A stretch of 64,000 bases of DNA from Clostridium sp. (GTDB lineage: Bacteria > Bacillota > Clostridia > Clostridiales > Clostridiaceae). Numbering within the stretch: position 1 is the stretch's first letter; each line of letters begins with the position of its first letter. The position numbers and the translations under genes were made by a program. The stretch covers positions 1,551,958 to 1,615,957 of the forward strand of contig NZ_JAKVOI010000001.1 in assembly GCF_022482905.1 (NCBI RefSeq). The letters run 5' to 3'. Positions 36,412 to 45,690 of this stretch are shown here, one piece after another. The notes under the pieces are model-generated. The model was not told where the DNA came from. It saw only the letters and a list, made by a program, of their open reading frames with translations, and ran no database searches.

Positions 36412-36870
36412 TTATTTCCAGTTAAACAATCCTTTTCCTGAAAGTTCACTTTTCAAATCATTACTTACTTCAACACATGATGGGGAAAGTATATAGACAC
36501 CCTTCTCTATTTCTTCCAGACTTCCTCCAAGTGAATAACTTGAACCTCCCATAAAATCAAGCAATCTCTGTGCTATCCTATTTTCAAGTCCTGTAGTATT
36601 TATAACTACAATCTTTCTGTTTTTCAACTCATCGCAAATATCTGCAGCCTCCTCATAGGTTGTAGGCTTAACTATCTTTATCTTGGCTGAAATAGTTGTA
36701 TGTATACTAACTACTTTATTTTGCTTCTTTGAATTTATAATTGGTTCTACATCCGTAAATTCATTCACGGCTTTTTTGTTGTTTTCTGCCTCCGTTTCTT
36801 CAATTTCATCCTCAAAATCATCTTCAAGTCCTAAAAAGCTCATCATTTTATTCAACATCTTACCGGCCAT
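36412..36870 (-). CDS. sepF: Cell division protein SepF
   Basis: SepF bundles FtsZ filaments and tethers them to the membrane. The 152-residue protein has an N-terminal amphipathic segment ('[11 protein letters not shown]') and acidic linker, then the core '[32 protein letters not shown]' and '[32 protein letters not shown]', which is diagnostic. AGGAGG precedes the ATG. ftsZ itself is not in the window. Confidence 0.96.
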   Translation of the reverse strand: MAGKMLNKMMSFLGLEDDFEDEIEETEAENNKKAVNEFTDVEPIINSKKQNKVVSIHTTISAKIKIVKPTTYEEAADICDELKNRKIVVINTTGLENRIAQRLLDFMGGSSYSLGGSLEEIEKGVYILSPSCVEVSNDLKSELSGKGLFNWK

Positions 36871-36900
36871 AATAAAATTCCTCCTATGTTTAATTATAAA

Positions 36901-37587
36901 TTATTTTTTGGAATAATTCCTTTTACCGAATATTCCTTCACCCACTCTAATCAAATTGGAACCTTCTTCGATAGCTATCTTATAATCATGAGTCATACCC
37001 ATAGACAATATATCCATCTCTATATTATTGGAATTTCTTTTTTTCAGATCATCAAAGATGGTACGAACCTTTTTGAAATAATATCTGCAGCTCTCCTCAT
37101 TTCCCTTTGGAATCACTGACATAATCCCCTTTATCTTGACATTTTTACACTTTTCACAAGCTTCTATCAATGTTTCCAAATCCCTTACATATATACCTGT
37201 TTTGCTTTCTTCTTCACCTATATTTATCTGGATAAGAGCATTTGCTGTTAAGTTTACTGCTCCATAACGTTTCTCTATTTCTTCAAGAAGTTTTATATTG
37301 TCCAAAGAATGGATTAAATAGACCTTTCCTACAATGTATTTCACTTTGTTTCTCTGAAGATGCCCTATTAAATGCCATCTTATGTTTTTTGGAAGTTGCG
37401 GTTCTTTTTTTATCAATTCCTGAACCTTGTTTTCTCCAAAATCCCTGATTCCAAAATCATAAGCCTGTTTTATATCCTCTACGGGCTTAGTTTTAGAAAC
37501 AGCCAACAAAGTTACATTGTCTCCCAGTTCTTCAGTAATCTCATTCAAATTTTCTTTTATTGACAATACTCTCGTCTCCTTCATCAT
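36901..37587 (-). CDS. yggS: YggS/PLPBP pyridoxal-phosphate homeostasis protein
   Basis: This is a PLP-binding TIM-barrel protein with the fold of alanine racemase domain 1. The PLP lysine is in 'VTLLAVSKTKPVEDIKQAY', and family motifs include 'DFGENKVQELIKK', 'WHLIGHLQRNKVKYI', 'IMSVIPKG' and 'SMGMTHDYKIAIEEGSNLIRVGEGIFG'. I use an ATG at 37587 (228 residues, family length); the upstream ATG at 37629 adds an atypical N-terminus. Both have weak ribosome sites. It leads the sepF operon. It modulates PLP levels rather than catalysing a reaction. Confidence 0.93.
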   Translation of the reverse strand: MMKETRVLSIKENLNEITEELGDNVTLLAVSKTKPVEDIKQAYDFGIRDFGENKVQELIKKEPQLPKNIRWHLIGHLQRNKVKYIVGKVYLIHSLDNIKLLEEIEKRYGAVNLTANALIQINIGEEESKTGIYVRDLETLIEACEKCKNVKIKGIMSVIPKGNEESCRYYFKKVRTIFDDLKKRNSNNIEMDILSMGMTHDYKIAIEEGSNLIRVGEGIFGKRNYSKK

Positions 37588-37700
37588 AATAAGCCATCTA
37601 TAGAAATTCTTTATTATAATATTCTTCATTAAAATTAAAAATCCTTCAATTTTTAATTATTTTTTTAGTTAAATACAATAAAAAATATAGAATTATATAT

Positions 37701-38432
37701 CTATTTATCTTCTTTCATAAATTGCATATTATAATTTCCATTGTACGCAGGTACTTTTAAATTATCTACTTCATCTACACTTACAAATATTTTCCTTGAC
37801 ATCATTATCTTTAGATAGTTTTCGTTGTCCATCATGTAACTGTGGAGTACATCCTTGTTGCCGATTGAATAAATTAAAAATGGAGCTGCTATCTTAACAC
37901 CATTTACCCTTAAAAAAGGTCCACTGCAGTAGATTTCAGATCTGTCTGTTATTCTATGTCCATTTATCGATATTGCTTCAGCACCTGCATTGTTAAGGTC
38001 ATTTATTACTTCTATTATATCAGTATTATGAACAATTCTCATCTGATATTCAAAAGCATCCATTGAATCATCGGTAATTCCATCTTCTATATATATTTTT
38101 ATTCCCTGTCCTTCTACCTCAGTTTCCCCAAGTATTATTCTGTTCTGCTTCAATTCCTCTTCTATATTTTTCTTTACCTCTACTTGATTTCTATCATCAT
38201 TTTCATACTTTCGAAGCTTATTGGAATAGTCATTATATTGCTGCATATATCCCAATATATCATTACGGAGTTTGTTTCTGTAAGTGTAGGCCTCCTGATA
38301 CTGCTCGGAGCTCAGAAATACCCTTTTGTTTTCCTTTGCATTATTTTGGGAAATTGAAATATTCATGGATATAAGAATTCCAATTATGAGTGATGCCATA
38401 AATACAAATATATTGGCTTCGTTATTTTTCAT
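37701..38432 (-). CDS. DUF881 family membrane-anchored protein (second copy)
   Basis: This 243-residue protein has one N-terminal membrane helix (about 8-27), a coiled coil ('NDILGYMQQYNDYSNKLRKY') and a DUF881 domain with the usual 'GEVEGQGIKIYIEDG'-like strand and 'VINDLNNAGAEAISINGHRI'. It is a paralogue of the DUF881 gene at 38.8 kb with sbp in between. Function unknown; the family is found in division clusters, so a role in septation or wall synthesis is inferred. Confidence 0.85.
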   Translation of the reverse strand: MKNNEANIFVFMASLIIGILISMNISISQNNAKENKRVFLSSEQYQEAYTYRNKLRNDILGYMQQYNDYSNKLRKYENDDRNQVEVKKNIEEELKQNRIILGETEVEGQGIKIYIEDGITDDSMDAFEYQMRIVHNTDIIEVINDLNNAGAEAISINGHRITDRSEIYCSGPFLRVNGVKIAAPFLIYSIGNKDVLHSYMMDNENYLKIMMSRKIFVSVDEVDNLKVPAYNGNYNMQFMKEDK

Positions 38433-38442
38433 TCACTTCACC

Positions 38443-38799
38443 TCATTGTTTCCGTGACCTTGCCTTTTCTATCAATAAACGTCGTATCATGGCAAAATTA
38501 TCAAATATCCTTCCTCCGAAGACTATGACCGCTGCAAGATATATGGGAACTCCAAGTTTATCTCCCAAATATGCAAGAGCTGCCGCAAGAACAGCGTTTC
38601 CAAAAAATCCGGATATAAATATATCCGCCTGAAAATTTTTTGACAGACTTGCCCTTATTGCACCGAACACTGAATCGAGACACGCAAGGATGGCCACCGA
38701 CATATATGGTGAAAATTTATCCGGAATATTTACATTCCAAATCACACCTACTATTATTCCCAATATAAGACCTATAAAACCTAACATGTTTATATTCAC
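38443..38799 (-). CDS. sbp: Small basic protein Sbp (DUF1290)
   Basis: This 118-residue membrane protein has three hydrophobic helices and the family text 'SPYMSVAILACLDSVFGAIRASLSKNF' and 'DIFISGFFGNAVLAAALAYLGDKLGVPIYLAAVIVFGGRIFDN'. It sits between the two DUF881 genes, as in B. subtilis (ylxW-ylxX/sbp). The role is not established. Confidence 0.9.
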   Translation of the reverse strand: MNINMLGFIGLILGIIVGVIWNVNIPDKFSPYMSVAILACLDSVFGAIRASLSKNFQADIFISGFFGNAVLAAALAYLGDKLGVPIYLAAVIVFGGRIFDNFAMIRRLLIEKARSRKQ

Positions 38800-38807
38800 T
38801 CCCCAAA

Positions 38808-39539
38808 TTAATCTTTAACCGGTCTGGCATATTGAAGTTTATACGTTTTGTTGTACTTTTTTATACTTATATTATCCTTCTTCTCAAATTTTATATCCGC
38901 CAGATTCTTGAAATCAGCAAAGACTTCTGGAAAGCTCATATCGCTGTACAAGAGCTTCTGATCTCCTATAGCCTCAATTACTATTCTACTGGATGGAGAT
39001 ATTTTTTCATCATTATTTATAAGTATATAGTTGCCTGCTGTCCTTATCCCCGTATTGGATACAATTCTTATATCGTTTATGGATATTGCCTCAGCTCCTG
39101 CAAATCTGAGTTCATTTACCAAATACGCCAAATGCTTGTCAGTTATTTTGTCCGAAACATTTTCGCTCAGGTTATTTCCAAACATGCTGCTGCTTGGAGT
39201 AATATATATGATTATGCCCGGCCCCTTTACATCCGTTTCTCCCGTCAGTATTCTTGTATCCTCAAGTTCATCCAGAAGGTTCTTTGTTGAAGCACTGGTG
39301 CTGGCTGCTGCATCTTCATATTTCTTCACCTTGCCCTGCAGTTCATCAACTTTCTTCTCCAATTCCTGTTTCTGAGTCTTATATCTCTCTATCTCAACAG
39401 TGATATCGGTACTATTATTATTGCCGGCAAGATTTAATGTATTGTCCTGATTCATAAGAACCTTGGACTGGTAGGCGAGCATAAATCCCAATATACCGCA
39501 TACAATAAAAATACTTATCTGTGAAGCAAATTTACGCAT
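38808..39539 (-). CDS. DUF881 family membrane-anchored protein (first copy)
   Basis: This 243-residue protein from ATG 39539 has AGGAGG 10-12 bases upstream, inside the end of ftsQ. It has an N-terminal membrane helix, a coiled coil ('ERYKTQKQELEKKVDELQGK') and a DUF881 domain ('TDVKGPGIIIYITPSS', 'LVNELRFAGAEAISINDIRI'). It is similar in length and layout to the second copy two genes downstream. It follows ftsQ with a 1-base gap, tying it to the division operon. Confidence 0.86.
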   Translation of the reverse strand: MRKFASQISIFIVCGILGFMLAYQSKVLMNQDNTLNLAGNNNSTDITVEIERYKTQKQELEKKVDELQGKVKKYEDAAASTSASTKNLLDELEDTRILTGETDVKGPGIIIYITPSSSMFGNNLSENVSDKITDKHLAYLVNELRFAGAEAISINDIRIVSNTGIRTAGNYILINNDEKISPSSRIVIEAIGDQKLLYSDMSFPEVFADFKNLADIKFEKKDNISIKKYNKTYKLQYARPVKD

Positions 39540-39540
39540 A

Positions 39541-40326
39541 TTATCTATCCTCCTGCTTACCATCAATAAAAAATACGGGATTCCCATGAAATCTTACATC
39601 TACATAGCCGCTTTTATTTTCCAGCTTTTCCTGTTTTATTATGTTCAACGCATTATTCAGTTTTTCTTTCATATCATCGGCACTCCCAAGTTTTATGTAC
39701 ATATTGTTTATATAAGCTTTTACATCCAATGAATCAGAAACATCAACCCGTACAATTCCAAAAGATGTCCTATTTTTTTCAATCAACCCGCCAATGTTTT
39801 TGACTGCATCTATTTTTCTGCTGTCACTGCTTTTTATCCTATTCCCAATTTCCACATTTTCAACGTTTAATCCCGTCAACTTGACAAGTTTCATGTCGGA
39901 AACACTGTCTTTTTTTTGAAGAAGTACTCCATTTTTATCTATTATATAAAATTTTCCACTCAAATCCGTATAAAATACGGCATCTCTCTCCGTCACATTT
40001 ATATTTATTCCCGATGGCAGTTTCCGCTTGATGTTTACAGTATCTATATACGGATTTCTCATTATATTCTTTTCTGAAGCCTTCAGATTTATATAAAATA
40101 TATTGTTTCCCGTACATATGCCTGAAAGCTTTACAATATCATGGGACTTTATATTCTTGTTACCATATACTTCAATGCTTTTAATATTAAAATATGGTAA
40201 TTTTATAGACAGTACAAACAACACCGCCAGAAGGAACAGAAAGAACAGAAGACAATTTCTTATCTTTTTCTTTCTTCTTCTCCTAATTATAAGTTCGTTA
40301 TCAGTATTAACCACTTCATCGCTCAT
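39541..40326 (-). CDS. ftsQ: Cell division protein FtsQ/DivIB
   Basis: FtsQ/DivIB is a bitopic divisome protein. It has a basic cytosolic N-terminus ('IIRRRRKKKIRN'), one membrane helix ('CLLFFLFLLAVLFVLSI'), a POTRA domain ('IKSIEVYGNKNIKSHDIVKLSGI') and an FtsQ beta domain ('VNITERDAVFY...KFYIIDKNGVLLQ'). It is 261 residues from ATG 40326. In most Firmicutes murG or murA/B lies just upstream; here the upstream gene is the SpoVE/FtsW-type gene, separated by a terminator. Confidence 0.93.
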   Translation of the reverse strand: MSDEVVNTDNELIIRRRRKKKIRNCLLFFLFLLAVLFVLSIKLPYFNIKSIEVYGNKNIKSHDIVKLSGICTGNNIFYINLKASEKNIMRNPYIDTVNIKRKLPSGININVTERDAVFYTDLSGKFYIIDKNGVLLQKKDSVSDMKLVKLTGLNVENVEIGNRIKSSDSRKIDAVKNIGGLIEKNRTSFGIVRVDVSDSLDVKAYINNMYIKLGSADDMKEKLNNALNIIKQEKLENKSGYVDVRFHGNPVFFIDGKQEDR

Positions 40327-40436
40327 ATTCACACCAACTTACAGCAATCTAACTTACAACATATATATTAACACTTAATAAAAATAATTTCATTACAATT
40401 ATTATTAATTTTTTCTATACTTTTTATTAATTTTAT

Positions 40437-40472
40437 TATAAAACGGCAGCACTGCTTGATTTGCCAGTGCTG
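40437..40472 (-). terminator. intrinsic terminator after the SpoVE/FtsW-type gene
   Basis: Eight-bp stem CAGCACTG/CAGTGCTG (40447-40454, 40465-40472) with a 10-base loop and a short T run (GTTTTAT) on the minus strand. It separates murE-murF-mraY-spoVE from ftsQ. Confidence 0.75.
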
Positions 40473-40520
40473 TAACATTTTATAATAATTATAATTTTTA
40501 TTCATTTTTACATTTAAATG

Positions 40521-41639
40521 TTAAGTATGGTAATTTACGTTTTGCCGCGATATATTCAAAAGTATGCCCATAGCAAGCATGTTAAACAACAGTGACGAAC
40601 CTCCATAGCTTATAAACGGAAGAGGAACTCCTGTTACAGGCATGGAACCAGTTACGACTGCAATGTTTATTATGGCTTGAACTGCTATTACTGAAGTTAT
40701 TCCCGTTGCCAATATAGTTCCATAAGTGTCGCTTGCCTTTATAGCTGTCACAATTCCCCTCCATATGAGAATTATAAACAGGATTATTATTATAAGACAC
40801 CCTATGAGCCCCAGTTCTTCCCCTATTATGGAAAATATGAAATCAGTATGGGGTTCTGGTATGTAGTAGCATTTCTGCCTTGACTTTCCAAGACCTACTC
40901 CCCATATTCCCCCCGATCCCATGGCAAGCAGGGATTGTATAAGTTGATACCCCTTTCCTTTAGGATCTGCCCATGGATCCAGGAAGCTTGTAAATCTTGC
41001 CATTCTATATGGTTCCAGAATTATTCCTGCTATTCCACCGATTACAACAACAAGTACAACTCCTGCCATGTGTTTGATTTTTGCCCCTGAAGAGTAAAGT
41101 ACTATGAGGGTGACTATCATGATTACCGCCGCTATGCTCAAATTCTTCTCTGCCAGAACAAGACCTGCATAAAATCCTGATACGAGGAGATATGGCAGCA
41201 CTCCATACAAAAAACTTCCTATTTTTCTCCCGCCTTTTATTTCTATGCTCTTGGCCATATACAGCACAACTATATATTTTGCTATTTCCGATGGCTGAAG
41301 CCCCACTGAACCAAACCTTATCCATCTCTGCGCCCCCTTTGTAGCCGAAAATGCAAACACCACCAGGAGCAGCAGAACCGTAAATATCATAAGTATTTTT
41401 GTATACTTCTTTATCCTGTGATAATCAAATTTTATTGCCGCAAACATCAGAATTGTCCCCAATATTGCCCATAATCCCTGTCTTTTCAGATAGTACATGC
41501 TATCCTGTATATCCTTGTCAAAGAAGGCCATGTAGGAACTTGCACTGTATACCATGACAACTCCAATAGCTATGAGCAGCATTATAGTAGAAAACAGTAT
41601 GAAATCTATGGACCCCATTTTCTTATTCAATTTGTACAT
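40521..41639 (-). CDS. SEDS glycosyltransferase SpoVE/FtsW
   Basis: This is a lipid II polymerase of the SEDS family, 372 residues and about ten membrane helices. It has 'VYSASSYMAFF', 'GLQPSEIAKYIVVLYMAKSI' and the C-terminal signature 'TGVPLPFISYGGSSLLFNM', plus 'FIFSIIGEELGLIGCL'. ATG 41639 is after AGGAGG. SpoVE (sporulation) and FtsW (division) cannot be told apart by sequence here; its position after mraY and the companion SpoVD fit either. Confidence 0.92.
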   Translation of the reverse strand: MYKLNKKMGSIDFILFSTIMLLIAIGVVMVYSASSYMAFFDKDIQDSMYYLKRQGLWAILGTILMFAAIKFDYHRIKKYTKILMIFTVLLLLVVFAFSATKGAQRWIRFGSVGLQPSEIAKYIVVLYMAKSIEIKGGRKIGSFLYGVLPYLLVSGFYAGLVLAEKNLSIAAVIMIVTLIVLYSSGAKIKHMAGVVLVVVIGGIAGIILEPYRMARFTSFLDPWADPKGKGYQLIQSLLAMGSGGIWGVGLGKSRQKCYYIPEPHTDFIFSIIGEELGLIGCLIIIILFIILIWRGIVTAIKASDTYGTILATGITSVIAVQAIINIAVVTGSMPVTGVPLPFISYGGSSLLFNMLAMGILLNISRQNVNYHT

Positions 41640-41711
41640 ACATATGATCCTCCTACCCAATTACTAAGCCGGCATGGATAAAGCAGGGAAACTACCAGTC
41701 AAATGACAGCC

Positions 41712-42665
41712 CTAAAGAGATAAAAATCCTACCAGGCAGAGTATGACTGTAATTATGCAGAACATGGAAACTACCCTTGTTTCATGCCAGCCTGAAAGTT
41801 CAAAATGATGATGTATAGGACTCATCTTGAATATTCTCTTTCCTGTAAGCTTAAAGCTTGCAACTTGAAGTATGACAGATAATGCCTCTATAACATATAT
41901 TCCACCAACTATTATAACCAATAATGGTAATTTTAATATCATTGCCACGACAGCAACTGCACCTCCCAGTGCCAGGGAACCTGTATCCCCCATAAATACC
42001 TTGGCGGGAAAGGCGTTGTATCTCAAAAATCCAAGAAGAGCACCTGATATAACTGCACAAAAAATAGCAAGAGTGGTACGCCCCATTGCAAAACTCACTA
42101 TTGAAAAAAATGTCATTACTAAAATTGTAATTGATGCATCAAGTCCGTCAAGTCCGTCCGTAAGATTTACAGCATTGGTAGTCGCCGCAAAAAATACAAC
42201 TATAAATGGTATATAGAACGCCCCTAAATTTACATTTCTATGAATAAATGGAACTACTATATCTGTACCTATATATGGATTGTTTGCTGAATAATAGGCA
42301 AAAATACAGGCAACTGCAAGAAGCAGAAGCATTTTTTGATATGCCCTCAGCCCTAGATTCTTTCTTCTGGCTATTTTAAGTCCGTCATCCAGTGCACCTA
42401 TTATTCCAAATGCCACAAAGGCATAAAGTGCAACCATTGCCTCATCTGAAGGCCTTTTAACTATTATGAACATCGTAATAAAAGCCGCCGCTATAAATAT
42501 TATGCCGCCCATAGTGGGAGTTCCTGCTTTTTTCTGATGGCTTTTAGGCCCTTCCTCCCTTTCACTTTGGCCAAATTTAAGTTTATGTAATAGTGGAATC
42601 AAAATAGCTCCCGCCATAATTGCAATAAAAAATGCCAACAGAACTGAATAAATTAATATATACAT
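41712..42665 (-). CDS. mraY: Phospho-N-acetylmuramoyl-pentapeptide transferase MraY
   Basis: MraY makes lipid I on the cytosolic face of the membrane. The 317-residue protein has about ten helices and all hallmarks: '[19 protein letters not shown]', 'GALDDGLKI' (catalytic Asp pair), '[16 protein letters not shown]', '[15 protein letters not shown]' and '[18 protein letters not shown]'. It lies after murF; murD, often next, is not present. Confidence 0.98.
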   Translation of the reverse strand: MYILIYSVLLAFFIAIMAGAILIPLLHKLKFGQSEREEGPKSHQKKAGTPTMGGIIFIAAAFITMFIIVKRPSDEAMVALYAFVAFGIIGALDDGLKIARRKNLGLRAYQKMLLLLAVACIFAYYSANNPYIGTDIVVPFIHRNVNLGAFYIPFIVVFFAATTNAVNLTDGLDGLDASITILVMTFFSIVSFAMGRTTLAIFCAVISGALLGFLRYNAFPAKVFMGDTGSLALGGAVAVVAMILKLPLLVIIVGGIYVIEALSVILQVASFKLTGKRIFKMSPIHHHFELSGWHETRVVSMFCIITVILCLVGFLSL

Positions 42666-42696
42666 ATATACGCTCCATAAAGAGCAGTGTCACCTC

Positions 42697-44094
42697 CTAA
42701 TTGTTTATCTTATCTTCCAGCCGAGATACTATTTTTTCAAATTTCATGGAACGGGAAGCTTTTACAAGCACAACATCATCTTCTTTTAAATACTTCACGG
42801 CAAGCAGATTTACTATGGATTCGTAATCCTGAACTTCCATTACTTCACACTGTGGAGCTTTACACTTCTCAAATCCTCTCCTGTAATCAGCGCTGTATTC
42901 TCCAACTGCAATCAATAGATTTATATTTCTCCTTGCCGTATATTCTCCAATTTTAGCGTGAAGTTCACTTGAATTCTCCCCAAGTTCACCCATGGTACCG
43001 AGTATGGCAATTTTCCTATTTCCACTATAATTCATGAGTACATCTATGGCTGCCATCATTGAATCAGGGTTGGCATTGTAACAGTCATTTATTATGGTGA
43101 ATTTACTTCCATGTATAGTTTCAAGCCTCATTTTTGTAGTTTCCAGTTTCCCCAATCCGTCCCTTATTTCATCATAGCTCATGTTGAAAATTCTACCTAC
43201 AAGTACGGCAAACAGTGCATTCATGACACTGTGCTTTCCCGGAACTTCAGCACATATCTTCTCTTCTGTTATTCTATTGTTCTCCATTACATAAAATTCC
43301 ACGGAATTTTCCATAAGTTTTATGTTGAAGGCGGAGATATTGGCTTTTTCTTTCATTGAAACAGTTTTTACATTATATGAACCACCTTTCACCTTCGAGA
43401 GCATGTCATTGTCTATATTTATTATCAAAGTATTCTCTTCCAAGAAAAAATCTGCTATTTCCATCTTTGCCTTCAATATATTTTCCCTGGACTTCAATCT
43501 TCCAATATGTGCCGTGCCAATATTGGTTATAAGTGCTATATCCGGTCTTGCTGCCTTTGCCATGTTGTGGATTTCCCCAATGTTGTTCATTCCCATTTCA
43601 AGTACGGCAATATCATAGCTGTTGTCAATCTTGAATATCATATGTGGAAGTCCTATCTCATTGTTGAAATTCCCCTCTGTCTTGAATACCTTGAATCTGG
43701 AGCTCAGTGCAGCTGCTACAAGATCTTTTGTGGATGTCTTTCCTACAGATCCAGTAATACCTATGATCTTTATGTCAAGAAGGCTTCTGTAGAACTCCGC
43801 CAGATCAAGAAGTGCCTGTCTTGTATTTTCAACCCTGACTATGCTCGTATTTTCCTGTATTTCATCTGTATTGTATTTTACTTCATCTATAATACATATG
43901 GATGCACCTTTTTCACTGGCCTGTTTTACATAGTCATTTCCATCAAAATTCTGCCCTCTTATAGCAATAAATATATCATTTTTTTCTATTTTTCTCGTAT
44001 CTGAATTCACCTTGTTGAAATTATTGTATTTTCCCCTCAGTATTACTTTTCCGCCTACCGCATTAACAATATCATCAAAGCTCATGTATTCCAA
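42697..44094 (-). CDS. murF: UDP-N-acetylmuramoyl-tripeptide-D-Ala-D-Ala ligase
   Basis: MurF adds D-Ala-D-Ala to UDP-MurNAc-tripeptide. The 465-residue Mur ligase has the P-loop 'IGITGSVGKTSTKDLVAAAL', the central motif 'EMGMNNIGEI' and the C-terminal 'INDCYNANPDSMMAAI' with 'IAILGTMGELG'. TTG start after AGAGGATG; an ATG three codons later is the alternative. It sits between murE and mraY. Confidence 0.97.
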   Translation of the reverse strand: MEYMSFDDIVNAVGGKVILRGKYNNFNKVNSDTRKIEKNDIFIAIRGQNFDGNDYVKQASEKGASICIIDEVKYNTDEIQENTSIVRVENTRQALLDLAEFYRSLLDIKIIGITGSVGKTSTKDLVAAALSSRFKVFKTEGNFNNEIGLPHMIFKIDNSYDIAVLEMGMNNIGEIHNMAKAARPDIALITNIGTAHIGRLKSRENILKAKMEIADFFLEENTLIINIDNDMLSKVKGGSYNVKTVSMKEKANISAFNIKLMENSVEFYVMENNRITEEKICAEVPGKHSVMNALFAVLVGRIFNMSYDEIRDGLGKLETTKMRLETIHGSKFTIINDCYNANPDSMMAAIDVLMNYSGNRKIAILGTMGELGENSSELHAKIGEYTARRNINLLIAVGEYSADYRRGFEKCKAPQCEVMEVQDYESIVNLLAVKYLKEDDVVLVKASRSMKFEKIVSRLEDKINN

Positions 44095-44119
44095 TATCCA
44101 TACATCCTCTCTTCATATG

Positions 44120-45565
44120 TTATTTTCTATCAATTATTTCCCTCACTATTTCCCTCTCGTCAAAATGTATTGTCCTGTCTTTGAGTATCTGGTAGTCCTC
44201 ATGTCCCTTTCCTGCTATTACTATTACATCACCTTTTTCTGCCATGTCAATAGCAGTTTTTATGGCCTCTCTTCTGTTTTCAATGACAATATAATTATCT
44301 CCCTTGATTCCATCTACAACCTCATCTATTATATGCATCGGATCTTCAGATCTCGGATTATCGGAAGTGATTATTGCAAAATCCGATAATTTCGTGCCTA
44401 TCTCACCCATTATGGGTCTTTTGGTATTATCCCTGTCTCCACCGCATCCATATACAGCTATGAGCCTTCCTCCTGTAAATTCCCTTGCAGTCTTCAATAT
44501 ATTTTCAAGTCCGTCCGGAGTATGTGCATAATCAACTATAACTTCATAGCCGAGATTGTATCCATGCGTAACTATTTCACACCTTCCGGGCACTGCAAGC
44601 ATCTTCTCAAGCCCTGATCTTACAGTATCCATGTCAATTCCCTCACTTATGCATGCCCCTATGCTTCCAAGTGCATTCATCACATTGTATTTTCCAGGTA
44701 TATTTAGATTTATATGCTCTTTTTTACCTTTATATGTTACATCAAAACCTGCACCTCTGGAATGAATGTCAAGATTGTACGCCCTTATATCTGCGCAAGT
44801 ATCTGTTCCATAGGTGACCTTGCTCCCTCCTGCATCTTCATATACCCTCTTCCCATATTTGTCATCTATATTTATTATTGAATTCAACGTATTTTCAAAT
44901 AAAATCAGCTTTGCCCTGTAATAATTTTCAAAGGTCTTGTGAAAGTCAAGGTGATCCCGTGTAAGATTTGTAAATACAGCCTGAGAAAATTCAACACCAT
45001 AAACTCTGTTTAAATACAGTGAATGGGAGGATACCTCCATAACGCAGTAATCTACCCCGCAATCAACCATCTCTCCAAATAGCTTTTGAAGTTCCAGTGA
45101 CTCCGGTGTAGTCCTGTCCGAATGAAGTTTTTTACTGCCTATATAATTCGCAATGGTTCCAACCAGTCCAACCTTATATCCTGCTTCCTCAAGAATCGAT
45201 TTTATCATGAACGTAGTAGTAGTCTTGCCGTTTGTACCTGTTACCCCTATTATTTTAATCTTTTCAGCAGGATTTCCATAATAGTTTGAAGCCGCAGCAG
45301 CCAGCACCTTTCTGCAGTCCCCGACCATTACAACTGTACAATCCGGAAGATTGTCTATATTTTTACTGCATACTACAACTGAAGCTCCATTTTTACAGGC
45401 ATCCCCTGCATATTTGTGACCGTCCGTTTTATACCCTTCAATACATATAAAAAGATCTCCATTTTTTACCCTTCTGGAATCATATTGAATCTGCTTTATA
45501 TCTACATTGTCCGTTCCTTTGACAACCTTGTAATCTATATCACACAGTATACTTTTTAATTTCAT
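44120..45565 (-). CDS. murE: UDP-MurNAc-tripeptide synthetase (meso-DAP-adding) MurE
   Basis: MurE adds the third stem-peptide residue. The 481-residue protein has the ATP loop '[20 protein letters not shown]', '[17 protein letters not shown]' and '[18 protein letters not shown]'. The amino-acid-specificity motif is Asp-Asn-Pro-Arg in '[14 protein letters not shown]', which in the family marks meso-diaminopimelate rather than lysine. The start follows AGGAGTGG. It has its own sigma-A promoter upstream. Confidence 0.98.
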   Translation of the reverse strand: MKLKSILCDIDYKVVKGTDNVDIKQIQYDSRRVKNGDLFICIEGYKTDGHKYAGDACKNGASVVVCSKNIDNLPDCTVVMVGDCRKVLAAAASNYYGNPAEKIKIIGVTGTNGKTTTTFMIKSILEEAGYKVGLVGTIANYIGSKKLHSDRTTPESLELQKLFGEMVDCGVDYCVMEVSSHSLYLNRVYGVEFSQAVFTNLTRDHLDFHKTFENYYRAKLILFENTLNSIINIDDKYGKRVYEDAGGSKVTYGTDTCADIRAYNLDIHSRGAGFDVTYKGKKEHINLNIPGKYNVMNALGSIGACISEGIDMDTVRSGLEKMLAVPGRCEIVTHGYNLGYEVIVDYAHTPDGLENILKTAREFTGGRLIAVYGCGGDRDNTKRPIMGEIGTKLSDFAIITSDNPRSEDPMHIIDEVVDGIKGDNYIVIENRREAIKTAIDMAEKGDVIVIAGKGHEDYQILKDRTIHFDEREIVREIIDRK

Positions 45566-45605
45566 CTTTTAACCACTCCTTAAGTTCTCATTGCCAGCCA
45601 TAATT

Positions 45606-45633
45606 ATTATACACATATATTGGTATAAATCAA
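45606..45633 (-). promoter_or_regulatory. sigma-A promoter of murE-murF-mraY-spoVE
   Basis: On the minus strand TTGATT (45628-45633), 16 bases, TATAAT (45606-45611), about 40 bases before murE. It uncouples these wall genes from the mraZ unit. Confidence 0.65.
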
Positions 45634-45648
45634 AATATATTTAAAGCA

Positions 45649-45687
45649 CTGGCATGCAGTGTACCTCCTGGTGACACCGCATGCCAG
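45649..45687 (-). terminator. hairpin after spoVD (terminator or processing element) with a mini-ORF
   Basis: Nine-bp stem CTGGCATGC/GCATGCCAG (45649-45657, 45679-45687), extended inside by GTGT/ACAC. No uninterrupted T run follows on the minus strand, so termination is uncertain. The loop carries AGGAGG, and 8 bases on lies ATG CCA GTG CTT TAA (Met-Pro-Val-Leu), so the element contains a well-placed ribosome site and a 4-codon reading frame. Confidence 0.5.
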
Positions 45688-45690
45688 AAT

